DNA of 10,568 bases from positions 1 to 10,568 of the forward strand of contig VGEI01000091.1 in assembly GCA_016869415.1 (NCBI GenBank), read 5' to 3'. The notes below the pieces were generated by a model that was given only the letters and a program-made list of their open reading frames with translations, did no database searches and was not told the origin of the DNA. Positions 1 through 6,059 of the stretch are shown in pieces. This DNA comes from Alphaproteobacteria bacterium (GTDB lineage: Bacteria > Pseudomonadota > Alphaproteobacteria > CACIAM-22H2). Every line of letters begins with the position of its first letter. Within the stretch, counting starts at the first letter, position 1. The position numbers were made by a program, and so were the translations under genes.

Positions 1-48
1 CGGCGGCGTTCCCATCTTCGACTGGCGGCGGCGGTCCTTACGGTTCAT
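1..48 (-). CDS. N-terminus of a divergent gene, cut by the window edge
   Basis: An ATG on the minus strand at 48-46 opens a frame that stays open to base 1 and reads MNRKDRRRQSKMGTPP. A short, strongly basic start of the type MNR(K/R)xRR is common at the N-termini of alphaproteobacterial proteins, including several TPR-containing and ribosome-associated ones, so I read this as a real gene start facing left. Only 16 codons are visible, so no family can be assigned. No clear Shine-Dalgarno sequence precedes it. It would share an 82-nt divergent intergenic region (49-130) with the MoaB/CinA-type gene. The other minus-strand frame here stops at once after MNLPRHEP, so it is not a competitor. Confidence 0.4.
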   Translation of the reverse strand, partial: MNRKDRRRQSKMGTPP

Positions 49-94
49 GACGGGGGAGATTCATGGCGCGGAGTGTGCCCGACACGCGGCCGGG

Positions 95-124
95 TGGAAA
101 GCGGCGGCGCGGATCGCGTATGCT
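95..124 (+). promoter_or_regulatory. Possible sigma-70 promoter for a leaderless transcript
   Basis: TGGAAA at 95-100 (4 of 6 matches to TTGACA) is followed after 18 nt by TATGCT at 119-124 (4 of 6 matches to TATAAT). Only six bases separate the -10 element from the ATG at 131, so transcription would start at or next to the start codon. No Shine-Dalgarno sequence precedes that ATG, which agrees with leaderless initiation. The match is moderate and the call is an inference. Confidence 0.35.
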
Positions 125-130
125 GGTGCC

Positions 131-901
131 ATGCCCGACACATCCGACGATCGTATCTACACCGCCTGCGTCCTGGTCATTGGAAACGAGATCCTCTCCG
201 GCCGCACCAAGGACGCCAACCTCGCCTGGCTTGCCGAACAGCTCAACGCCGCCGGCATCCGGCTGCGTGAGGCCCGAGTCATCGCCGATATCGAGGACGA
301 GATCGTGCGTACTATCAACGAGGTCCGGCCGCGTTACGACTATGTCCTCACCACCGGCGGCATCGGGCCGACGCACGACGACATCACCGCAGACTGCGTG
401 GCCAGGGCCTTCGGTGTGGAGCTGGTGGAGGACCCCGAAGCGATCCGCCGCCTGCTGCGCAACTACACCAACCCGGCCGACCTCAACGCCGCACGCCGGC
501 GCATGGCGCGCATTCCCGTCGGCGGCACGCTGATCGACAACCCGGTGAGCAACGCGCCGGGATTCCAGATCGGCAATGTCTACGTGATGGCCGGCGTGCC
601 GAAGATCATGCAGGCGATGTTCGAGGGCATCAGACACCGCCTCAAGGGCGGCAAGCCGATGCTTTCGCGCACCATCAGCGCCGACCTGCCGGAGGGCAAG
701 ATGGCCGAGGGGCTGACGGCGCTGCAGAGCCGCTACGGCGACCTCGAGATCGGCAGCTATCCCTATTTCCGCATGGGCAAGGTGGGAGCGGCGATCGTGC
801 TGCGCGGCACCGAGCAGCCGCGCCTCGACGCGGCCGCCGGCGAGCTGCAGGCACTGATGCGCTCGCTGGGCGGCGAGCCGGTGGAGGACAAGGGAGCGTA
901 A
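131..901 (+). CDS. Competence/damage-inducible protein A-like MoaB/Mog-fold protein (short form)
   Basis: The 256-residue product is a single MoaB/MogA-type (MoCF-biosynthesis, CinA N-terminal) domain. It opens with a beta strand and VIGNEILSGRTKDAN (residues 16-30), then carries the diagnostic glycine-rich substrate loop TTGGIGPTHDD (74-84). A second conserved block, NPVSNAPGF (137-145), is followed by VMAGVP (152-157). Full-length CinA adds a C-terminal amidohydrolase domain of about 150 residues that is absent here; free-standing short forms are common in alphaproteobacteria. The fold binds molybdopterin-like or nucleotide-pyrophosphate ligands. The true reaction of the short form is not established, and 'competence' is only a family name. 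I chose the ATG at 131 because the domain begins about nine residues later. An in-frame ATG at 47 would add 28 unconserved residues and collide with the divergent gene start. It ends 12 nt before the convergent tRNA. Confidence 0.9.
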   Translation: MPDTSDDRIYTACVLVIGNEILSGRTKDANLAWLAEQLNAAGIRLREARVIADIEDEIVRTINEVRPRYDYVLTTGGIGPTHDDITADCVARAFGVELVEDPEAIRRLLRNYTNPADLNAARRRMARIPVGGTLIDNPVSNAPGFQIGNVYVMAGVPKIMQAMFEGIRHRLKGGKPMLSRTISADLPEGKMAEGLTALQSRYGDLEIGSYPYFRMGKVGAAIVLRGTEQPRLDAAAGELQALMRSLGGEPVEDKGA

Positions 902-913
902 TGGCAGGCGGCG

Positions 914-997
914 TGGTGGCCCCTGTGGGACTTGAACCCACATGCCTTTCGGCTCACGATTTTAAGTCGTGTGCGTATACCATTCCGCCAAGGGGCC
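914..997 (-). tRNA. trnL: tRNA-Leu (anticodon UAA)
   Basis: Read on the minus strand, a 7-bp acceptor stem (GGCCCCT with AGGGGCC), a 5-bp anticodon stem (CACGA with TCGTG) and a T stem (GTGGG with CCCAC around TTCAAGT) fold into a class II tRNA of 84 nt. The anticodon loop is CTTAAAA, giving anticodon UAA (positions 964-962), which reads the leucine codon UUA and probably UUG by wobble. The long variable arm, GCC-GAAA-GGC, is typical of tRNA-Leu. The discriminator base is A and the CCA end is encoded (916-914). It lies tail-to-tail with the MoaB/CinA-type gene and head-to-head with the catabolic cluster. Confidence 0.97.
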
Positions 998-1006
998 GCC
1001 GGCCGG

Positions 1007-1035
1007 ACGTGACCATGCCCGGGGCGGCAAATCAA
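1007..1035 (-). promoter_or_regulatory. Possible promoter of the tRNA-Leu gene
   Basis: On the minus strand TTGATT (1035-1030) is a good -35 hexamer. Seventeen nt downstream lies TCACGT (1012-1007), a poor -10 element. The spacing would start transcription a few bases before the mature tRNA 5' end at 997, which makes the position reasonable although the -10 match is weak. The same 64-nt interval must also drive the plus-strand catabolic genes. Confidence 0.25.
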
Positions 1036-1061
1036 GTTTTCGACGGACGGGAGCGTAGGCA

Positions 1062-1637
1062 GTGAGGTCGTTTGCCCGAGCGGTTCGACAGGCGGAGGGT
1101 GCTGGCGGTGCGTCGGCGACTACGGCGGCGTGGCCCGACGCGGTCTACGGCGTACTGAAGGACGCCGGCATCCGTCAGGCTTCCTACGTTCCCGACGCCG
1201 GCCACGCGCGGCTGATCGAACGCCTGCATGCCGACGCCGAAATTCAGACCACGGTGCTGACCACCGAAGAAGAAGGGATCGCACTGGCGGCGGGGGCCTG
1301 GCTCGGCGGGCAGCGCTCGGTGCTGCTCATGCAGTCGAGCGGCGTGGGCAACTGCGTCAACATGCTGAGCCTGCTGGGAAGCTGCCGCTTCCCGCTGCTC
1401 ACGCTGGTAACCATGCGGGGCGAGTGGGCCGAGTTCAATCCCTGGCAGGTGCCGATGGGCCGTGCCACGCCTGGGGTGCTGGAGGCGATGGGTGTGAAGG
1501 TCGCGCGCGTCGATCAGGCTGACGAAGTGGCGGAGGCCGTCTCAGCTGCCTCAGTGCTGGCCTTTGACAGCGATCAGGCGGTGGCCGTGTTGCTCTCGCA
1601 GCGCCTGCTCGGCCGCAAGAAGTGGACCGGCAAATGA
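1062..1637 (+). CDS. ThDP-dependent decarboxylase alpha subunit (sulfopyruvate/phosphonopyruvate decarboxylase type)
   Basis: The 191-residue protein is a lone ThDP-enzyme pyrimidine-binding (PYR, TPP_enzyme_N) domain. The expected catalytic glutamate is E69 in TTEEEGIALAAGAW (67-80). It lies nine residues before the glycine of AAG, the same register as in acetolactate synthases. The block LMQSSGVGNCVNMLSLL (89-105) closely resembles sulfopyruvate decarboxylase ComD and phosphonopyruvate decarboxylase. In this family the alpha and beta chains assemble to decarboxylate a 3-substituted pyruvate to an aldehyde; the substrate here is unknown. The start is GTG at 1062. GGGAG at 1049-1053 is a good ribosome binding site, an in-frame TAG sits two codons upstream, and no other ATG or GTG occurs before the conserved region at about residue 24. 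The stop overlaps the beta-subunit start as ATGA (1634-1637), which indicates translational coupling. No ComABC enzymes of coenzyme M biosynthesis are present, so a catabolic role is likelier. Confidence 0.85.
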   Translation: MRSFARAVRQAEGAGGASATTAAWPDAVYGVLKDAGIRQASYVPDAGHARLIERLHADAEIQTTVLTTEEEGIALAAGAWLGGQRSVLLMQSSGVGNCVNMLSLLGSCRFPLLTLVTMRGEWAEFNPWQVPMGRATPGVLEAMGVKVARVDQADEVAEAVSAASVLAFDSDQAVAVLLSQRLLGRKKWTGK

Positions 1638-2221
1638 GCAAGCCCGGCGCGCTCGACCGCCGGCTGGCGGTCAGGGAACTGATGGTGGATCGCGGCGATC
1701 TGCTGGTCGTCTCGGGGCTTGGCTCGTCGAGCTATGACCTGTTTGCCGCCGGCGATCACGACGGCAATTTCTATCTCTGGGGCGCCATGGGCGGTGCGGC
1801 GGTCATGGGCCTGGGTCTGGCTTTGGCCCAGCCGCGCCGGCCGGTGCTGGTGCTGACCGGCGATGGCGAGCAGCTCATGGGCCTCGGCGGTTTCGCCACC
1901 ATTGCGGCCAAGAAGCCGGGCAACCTGTCGATCGCCGTGCTCGACAACGGGCAGTACGGAGAGACCGGCATGCAGCGCAGCCATACCGGCCTCGGCGTCG
2001 ATCTGCATCGCATCGCGGCAGCGGCAGGAATCGCGGCAGTCGAGATCCGGGAGCGGGCCGCCATCGCCGGCTGGCGAGCGGAGCTGCACAAGACCAGCGG
2101 CGGGCCGCGCTTCGCCACCATCCGGGTGGCGGCGGAGAATCCCGAACGTGCCCTGCCGCCCCGCGATGGCGTGTTCCTCAAAAACCGGTTTCGCCAGTAT
2201 CTCGGGTTTGCCGTCACCTGA
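1634..2221 (+). CDS. ThDP-dependent decarboxylase beta subunit (sulfopyruvate/phosphonopyruvate decarboxylase type)
   Basis: The 195-residue protein is a lone ThDP pyrophosphate-binding (PP, TPP_enzyme_C) domain. It has the metal-ThDP motif starting at GDG (76-78) and ending at DN (104-105), about 28 residues apart as expected. This is followed by GQYGETG (106-112), close to ComE and to the C-terminal half of phosphonopyruvate decarboxylase. The conserved segment FYLWGAMGGAAVMGLGLALA (46-65) precedes it. Alone it lacks the catalytic glutamate, so it must pair with the alpha chain just upstream to form an active site at the subunit interface. The ATG at 1634 overlaps the alpha stop by four bases. 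A GTG four codons earlier (1622) is possible but less likely. Together the two chains total 386 residues without the central domain found in acetolactate-synthase-type enzymes. Confidence 0.85.
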   Translation: MSKPGALDRRLAVRELMVDRGDLLVVSGLGSSSYDLFAAGDHDGNFYLWGAMGGAAVMGLGLALAQPRRPVLVLTGDGEQLMGLGGFATIAAKKPGNLSIAVLDNGQYGETGMQRSHTGLGVDLHRIAAAAGIAAVEIRERAAIAGWRAELHKTSGGPRFATIRVAAENPERALPPRDGVFLKNRFRQYLGFAVT

Positions 2222-2282
2222 GAGCTTGCAGGTAGACAAGCCAGATACCCCGGCGGGCCGAAAACCCACCTGCCGGCCTTCC

Positions 2283-2312
2283 TTGCTCCGGCTTCGCCTT
2301 CGCTATTATTCT
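2283..2312 (+). promoter_or_regulatory. Possible internal promoter upstream of the cyclase-family gene
   Basis: The 132-nt gap 2222-2353 holds no gene. It contains the only AT-rich patch in this part of the cluster, CTATTATTCTATCGATCAATAA (broken into TATTAT at 2304-2309 and TATTCT at 2307-2312). TTGCTC at 2283-2288 lies 18 nt before TATTCT or 15 nt before TATTAT. This could start a transcript for the four downstream genes independently of the decarboxylase pair. Matches are modest. Confidence 0.3.
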
Positions 2313-2353
2313 ATCGATCAATAACGCGGGATCAGCAGGGGAAGGAACGCCGG

Positions 2354-3325
2354 ATGTCAGCGCGAAAGCTCACGCGGCAGGATTTGCGTAACGCCGCCGA
2401 GAAGTACAAGAACTGGGGCAAGTGGGGCGACAAGGACGAGATCGGTACGCTCAACTACACCACGCCCGAGGACATCGTTGCCGCGGCACAGCTGGTGCGC
2501 AAAGGCAAAGTCATCTCGCTGGCGCTCAATTTCGATCAGCACGGCCCGCAGGGGGCCAAGAGCAAGTACCCGGCACTCGGCCGGGTCAACCCGATCCATG
2601 TCATGCTGCGCACTGGCACCGACGCCTATTCGGGCGTGCTCGATCACCGCGGCATCCGCGCCGCCGATGACATGGTCGTCATGCCGCTGCAATCCGGCAC
2701 GCAGTGGGACGGTCTCGGCCACATCTTCTACGAAAACAACATGTGGAATGGCTATGACTGCCGCGAGGTGACCTCGGCCGGCGCGCAGAAATGCGGCATC
2801 GAGAAGACCAAGAGCAAGATGGTCGGCCGCGGGGTCTTCCTCGACCTGCCCAAGGTCATGGGCAAGGAGGTTCTCGAGGACGGCTATGCCATCACCAACG
2901 CCGACCTCGATAAGGCGGCCTCCGCCCACGGAATTAAAGTGAAGCGCGGCGACTACGTCATCGTGCGTACCGGGCAGATGGAGGCGAAGCTTAAGGCAGG
3001 GAGCTGGGACGGCTATCCCGGCGGCGACGCGCCCGGCCTATCGTTCGAGACCATCGACTGGATCCAGCGCAACCAGATCGCGGCCATCGCCACGGATACC
3101 TGGGGCAACGAGGTGCGGCCGAACGAGAGCGAGCCGGGCATCAACCAGCCCTGGCACTGGATCACCATTCCGATCATGGGCCTGACCATGGGGGAGATCT
3201 TCTGGCTCGGCGATCTCGCCAGGGACTGCGCCGACGACAAGGTCTACGAGTTCATGTTCGTGGCGCCGGCCATCCCGATCACCGGCGCCGTCGGCTCGCC
3301 CACCAACCCGCTGGCCATCAAGTAA
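2354..3325 (+). CDS. Cyclase-family metal-dependent hydrolase (long form)
   Basis: The 323-residue product belongs to the cyclase/kynurenine-formamidase-like family (Pfam Cyclase, PF04199), whose known members hydrolyse amides or lactones with a bound divalent metal. Recognition rests on three blocks. The N-terminus WGKWGDKDEIGTLNYTTPE (21-39) is typical of the long subfamily. The active-site segment QSGTQWDGLGH (113-123) occupies the place of the HxGTHxDxPxH motif. The C-terminal block is MGLTMGEIFWLGDLA (275-289). Both leading histidines of the classical motif are glutamine here, while D118 and H123 remain. To my knowledge this is usual for the long subfamily, whose substrates are mostly unknown. 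The region GGAAGGA-like AGGGGAAGGA ends seven bases before the ATG and is a strong ribosome binding site. No signal peptide is seen. The next gene starts 6 nt downstream, so the two are co-translated from one message. Confidence 0.85.
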   Translation: MSARKLTRQDLRNAAEKYKNWGKWGDKDEIGTLNYTTPEDIVAAAQLVRKGKVISLALNFDQHGPQGAKSKYPALGRVNPIHVMLRTGTDAYSGVLDHRGIRAADDMVVMPLQSGTQWDGLGHIFYENNMWNGYDCREVTSAGAQKCGIEKTKSKMVGRGVFLDLPKVMGKEVLEDGYAITNADLDKAASAHGIKVKRGDYVIVRTGQMEAKLKAGSWDGYPGGDAPGLSFETIDWIQRNQIAAIATDTWGNEVRPNESEPGINQPWHWITIPIMGLTMGEIFWLGDLARDCADDKVYEFMFVAPAIPITGAVGSPTNPLAIK

Positions 3326-3331
3326 AGGGCC

Positions 3332-5044
3332 ATGATGCCGCGCGACGAGACCAAGCCCGGGTCGAATTCCAGGACGAGCGGCGCCAAGGTTCTGGCCGAC
3401 ATGCTCAAGGGCTACGGCGTCACCCATGTCTTCATGGTGCCGGCGGTCTTGCGCACGACCTTCGCCGAGATGGAGCGCCGCACCTCGATCAAGCGCATCC
3501 ATACCCATGGCGAGAAATCGGCTGCCTACATGGCCGACGGCTACGCCCGGGCCTCGGGCCGGCCGGGCATCTGCATGGCGCAGGTGATCGGCGCGCTCAA
3601 TCTCGCCGCCGGTTTGCGGGACGCCTGGCTCGCCCATTCGCCGGTCATCGCCTTCACCGGCGGACGCGATCCCAAGAGCAAGTTCCGCAAGGTCTACCAG
3701 GAGATCGACGACGTGCCGGCCTTCGAGCCGGTGACCAAGCTTAATGCCACGGTCGACGCGGTCGAGCGCATCCCCGACATGCTGCGTCAGGCCTTCCGTG
3801 CAGCGGTTTCGGGTACGCCCGGGCCGGTGCATCTGCAGTTCCGCGGCAACGAAGGCCAGATCGATGTCGAGGAAGCGGAGATGGAGCCGCTCTGCGAGGA
3901 ACGGTTCGCGCAGGTGCCGCCCTTCCGGCCGAGCCCGGAGCCGGCCGACGTTGCGGCGGCGCTGCGTCTGCTGGAGGCGGCAGAACGGCCGGTGATCGTC
4001 GCCGGCGGCGGCGTGCGAACCTCAGGCGCGCAGCGCGAGGTCGTGGCGCTGGCCGAGGCGCTGGGCATCCCGGTCGCCACCTCGCTCAACGGCAAGGACA
4101 CGATTCCCGGCCTGCACAAACTGTCGGTGGGCGTGGTGGGCAGCTATTCGCGCGAAAGCGCCAACCGCCTTGTCGGCGAGGCCGATCTCGTTTGCTTCAT
4201 CGGCAGCGAGACGGGCGGCATGACCACGCATTTCTGGGCCGTGCCGAAGATCGGCGTGCCGGCGATCCAGATCGACATCGAGGCGGAGGCGATCGGCCGT
4301 AACTACCCGCTCAAGGCGGCGATCTGCGGCGACGCAAAGACTGCCCTGGCCATGATGCTCAAGAACGCGGACCGCTCGACGGCCGTCAGACGCCAGCCTT
4401 GGCTGCAGCGGGTGATGCAGGTCAACAAGGAGTGGCACGACAAGTATCGCGCCTCGCTGACATCCGATGTCGTGCCCATGCGCCCCGAGCGTCTCTGCGC
4501 CGAGCTGACGCGGCATGTACCGGACGACGCCATCGTCGTGGTCGACACCGGCCATGCCGGGATGTGGATGGGCGGCATGTACGATCTGCGCCTTCCGACG
4601 CAAAGTTATATGCGCAGCGCCGGGCACCTTGGCTGGGCTTTTCCTGCGGGGCTGGGGGCCAAGTGCGCGGCACCTGACCGCCCGGTGGTCGTGTTCACCG
4701 GCGATGCCGGGTTCTGGTATCACATCGCCGAGGTCGAGACGGCGGTGCGCTGGAAGATCAACACCGTCACCGTGGTCAACAACAACGGCGGCGGCAACCA
4801 GTCGAAACGCGGTTTCGACCGCGTCTATGGCGGCCAGCAGACCGAGCAGGCGCGTGAGCTCTGGACCTTCAACAAGGTCAACTTTGCCAGGATCGCTGAG
4901 GAGATGGGCGCGCTGGGTATCCGCGTCGAGACACCGGCCGAGATCGGCCCGGCGCTGCACAAGGCGCTCAAGGCGGACCGCCCGGTGGTCATCGACGTTG
5001 TTACCGATATCGAGGCCTTGGCGCCACTTGCGGTGACGGCATGA
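3332..5044 (+). CDS. Acetolactate-synthase-like ThDP-requiring enzyme
   Basis: The 570-residue protein has the full three-domain plan of acetolactate synthase, benzoylformate decarboxylase and related enzymes: PYR domain about 16-180, central domain about 200-330, PP domain about 395-560. The catalytic glutamate is E61 in HGEKSAAYMADGYARASG (59-76), the correct nine residues before G70. The ThDP/metal motif runs from GDAGF (457-461) to NNN (483-485). It is probably not the biosynthetic IlvB: the sequence around the active site differs (HGEKS instead of HEQGA), no IlvN-type small subunit follows, and it sits among catabolic genes. Reaction and substrate are unknown; decarboxylation, carboligation or C-C hydrolysis of a 2-oxo acid or diketone are all possible. 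ATG occurs at both 3332 and 3335; AAGGG at 3325-3329 fits the second slightly better. It starts 6 nt after the hydrolase stop. Confidence 0.88.
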   Translation: MMPRDETKPGSNSRTSGAKVLADMLKGYGVTHVFMVPAVLRTTFAEMERRTSIKRIHTHGEKSAAYMADGYARASGRPGICMAQVIGALNLAAGLRDAWLAHSPVIAFTGGRDPKSKFRKVYQEIDDVPAFEPVTKLNATVDAVERIPDMLRQAFRAAVSGTPGPVHLQFRGNEGQIDVEEAEMEPLCEERFAQVPPFRPSPEPADVAAALRLLEAAERPVIVAGGGVRTSGAQREVVALAEALGIPVATSLNGKDTIPGLHKLSVGVVGSYSRESANRLVGEADLVCFIGSETGGMTTHFWAVPKIGVPAIQIDIEAEAIGRNYPLKAAICGDAKTALAMMLKNADRSTAVRRQPWLQRVMQVNKEWHDKYRASLTSDVVPMRPERLCAELTRHVPDDAIVVVDTGHAGMWMGGMYDLRLPTQSYMRSAGHLGWAFPAGLGAKCAAPDRPVVVFTGDAGFWYHIAEVETAVRWKINTVTVVNNNGGGNQSKRGFDRVYGGQQTEQARELWTFNKVNFARIAEEMGALGIRVETPAEIGPALHKALKADRPVVIDVVTDIEALAPLAVTA

Positions 5045-5053
5045 TGGACAAAC

Positions 5054-5068
5054 GCGGCGAAGCGCCGC
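5054..5068 (+). other. Intercistronic GC hairpin before the binding-protein gene
   Basis: GCGGCG (5054-5059) and CGCCGC (5063-5068) form a perfect 6-bp stem with an AAG loop. It sits in the 43-nt gap between the ThDP enzyme and the binding-protein gene, immediately upstream of its ribosome binding site. No T-tract follows, so it is not an intrinsic terminator. A role in mRNA processing or stabilisation is possible, as often seen before binding-protein genes. Confidence 0.4.
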
Positions 5069-5075
5069 AACGGAG

Positions 5076-5080
5076 GGAGG
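5076..5080 (+). promoter_or_regulatory. Strong ribosome binding site of the Bug-type binding-protein gene
   Basis: GGAGG lies seven bases before the ATG at 5088, within the purine run GGAGGGAGGAA. It is the strongest site in the cluster, which fits the high output usually required of a periplasmic binding protein. Confidence 0.7.
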
Positions 5081-5087
5081 AACACCA

Positions 5088-6059
5088 ATGACTCGTGTCG
5101 TGCGGGCCCTGGCGGCCCTGCTGGTCTGTTTCGCCGGTTTCGTCGGCAGCGCCGGGGCCCAGCCTTATCCCACGAAGCCGGTACGCGTGATCGTGCCCTT
5201 CGCTCCCGGCGGGCCGACCGACGTCATCGCCCGGATCGTTGCGCAGAAACTCTCCGAGAATCTCGGCCAGCAATTCGTGGTCGAGAACCGGGCCGGGGCG
5301 GGCGGCAATATCGGCATGGCGGCGGTGGCCAAGGCGGCGCCCGACGGTTACATGGTGCTGTTCAGCAGCAGCAGCATCGTGGTGAATCCCAGTCTCTATG
5401 CCAATATCCCGTTCGACGCGCTCAAGGACTTCGCGCCCGTGTCCTACGTGGCGGCCTCGCCCAATGTCCTCGTCGTTCATCCGTCGGTCGACGCCAGGAC
5501 CGTGCGCGAGCTCATCGCCTTGATCAAGGCCGGCCCGGGCAAGTTCAGCTTCGCCACGCCAGGCATCGGCACCACGCCCGACCTCTCGGGTCATCTGTTC
5601 AAGCTGGCGCTGGGCCTCGATCTTGTCGGCGTGCCGTTCAACGGGGCTGGGCCGGCCATCACCTCGACCATCGGCAACCAGACGCCGATCGCCTTCACGG
5701 CGCTGCCGCCGACCACGCCGCATGTGAAGTCGGGCGCCTTGCGGGCGCTGGCGGTGACCAGCAAGACCCGCTCCTCGGCGCTGCCTGACGTGCCGACTCT
5801 GGCCGAGGCGGGGATTGCCGATCAGGAGTCCGACACACTGCAGGGCGTGCTGGTACCCGCCGGGACGCCGAAAGAGGTCATCGACACGCTGCATCGCGAG
5901 ATCGTCAAAAGCGTGGCGCTGCCCGACGTGAAGGAGCGTCTGGCGGGTCTCGGTTTCAATGCCGTGGCCAACCGGCCCGAGGAGTTCGCGGCGCAGATCC
6001 GGGCCGAGATCACCAAATGGGGCAAGGTGGTGAAGGACGCCAACATCAAGGTCGAATAG
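5088..6059 (+). CDS. Bug/TctC-family periplasmic solute-binding protein
   Basis: The 323-residue product is a tripartite tricarboxylate transporter (TTT) substrate-binding protein of the Bug family. A Sec signal peptide (basic MTRVVR, hydrophobic core to about residue 20) ends in AGA with predicted cleavage before Q25. The mature protein begins with the family signature YPTKPVRVIVPFAPGGPTDV (27-46), followed by VENRAGAGGNIG (about 65-76) and ALPDVPTLAEAG late in the protein. Known Bug proteins bind carboxylates and some amides or aromatic acids through the PFAPGG loop. Size is normal for the family (about 300-330). No TctA or TctB membrane subunits are encoded in this window, so it must share a transporter encoded elsewhere or act as a sensor-type binding protein. 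Its stop TAG is directly followed by the start of the dehydratase gene. The likely job is supply of the substrate of the neighbouring enzymes. Confidence 0.95.
   Translation: MTRVVRALAALLVCFAGFVGSAGAQPYPTKPVRVIVPFAPGGPTDVIARIVAQKLSENLGQQFVVENRAGAGGNIGMAAVAKAAPDGYMVLFSSSSIVVNPSLYANIPFDALKDFAPVSYVAASPNVLVVHPSVDARTVRELIALIKAGPGKFSFATPGIGTTPDLSGHLFKLALGLDLVGVPFNGAGPAITSTIGNQTPIAFTALPPTTPHVKSGALRALAVTSKTRSSALPDVPTLAEAGIADQESDTLQGVLVPAGTPKEVIDTLHREIVKSVALPDVKERLAGLGFNAVANRPEEFAAQIRAEITKWGKVVKDANIKVE

Noticed and set aside
38..943. A 301-codon minus-strand frame over the MoaB/CinA-type gene, reaching into the tRNA
   Set aside because: It is antisense to a gene with clear family motifs, has a low-complexity R/H/A composition and runs into the tRNA-Leu gene.
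914..997. tRNA-Leu as an integration site for a genomic island carrying the catabolic cluster
   Set aside because: No integrase is present and no repeat of the tRNA 3' end was noticed in the window. The 3' end of the tRNA faces the CinA-type gene 12 nt away, while the catabolic cluster lies on the 5' side.
1009..1037. Plus-strand GTGACC (1009-1014) with TCAAGT 17 nt later as a promoter for the decarboxylase genes
   Set aside because: The -10 element matches only three of six positions. The location is suitable but the sequence is too weak to annotate.
1062..2221. The alpha and beta genes as one frameshifted ThDP-enzyme gene
   Set aside because: Both chains match known separate subunits in length and domain limits, and the beta gene has its own ATG in a typical ATGA coupling. 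This is a natural split, not a broken gene.
2227..2278. Inverted repeat GCAGGT/ACCTGC enclosing a small GC hairpin after the beta-subunit gene, considered as a terminator
   Set aside because: The outer stem is only 6 bp with a loop of more than 30 nt, and no T-tract follows. It does not resemble an intrinsic terminator.
4022..4960. Long minus-strand frames within the acetolactate-synthase-like gene, with similar ones at 3038-3832 and 2357-2929
   Set aside because: They are compositional shadows of strongly supported plus-strand genes and show no motif.
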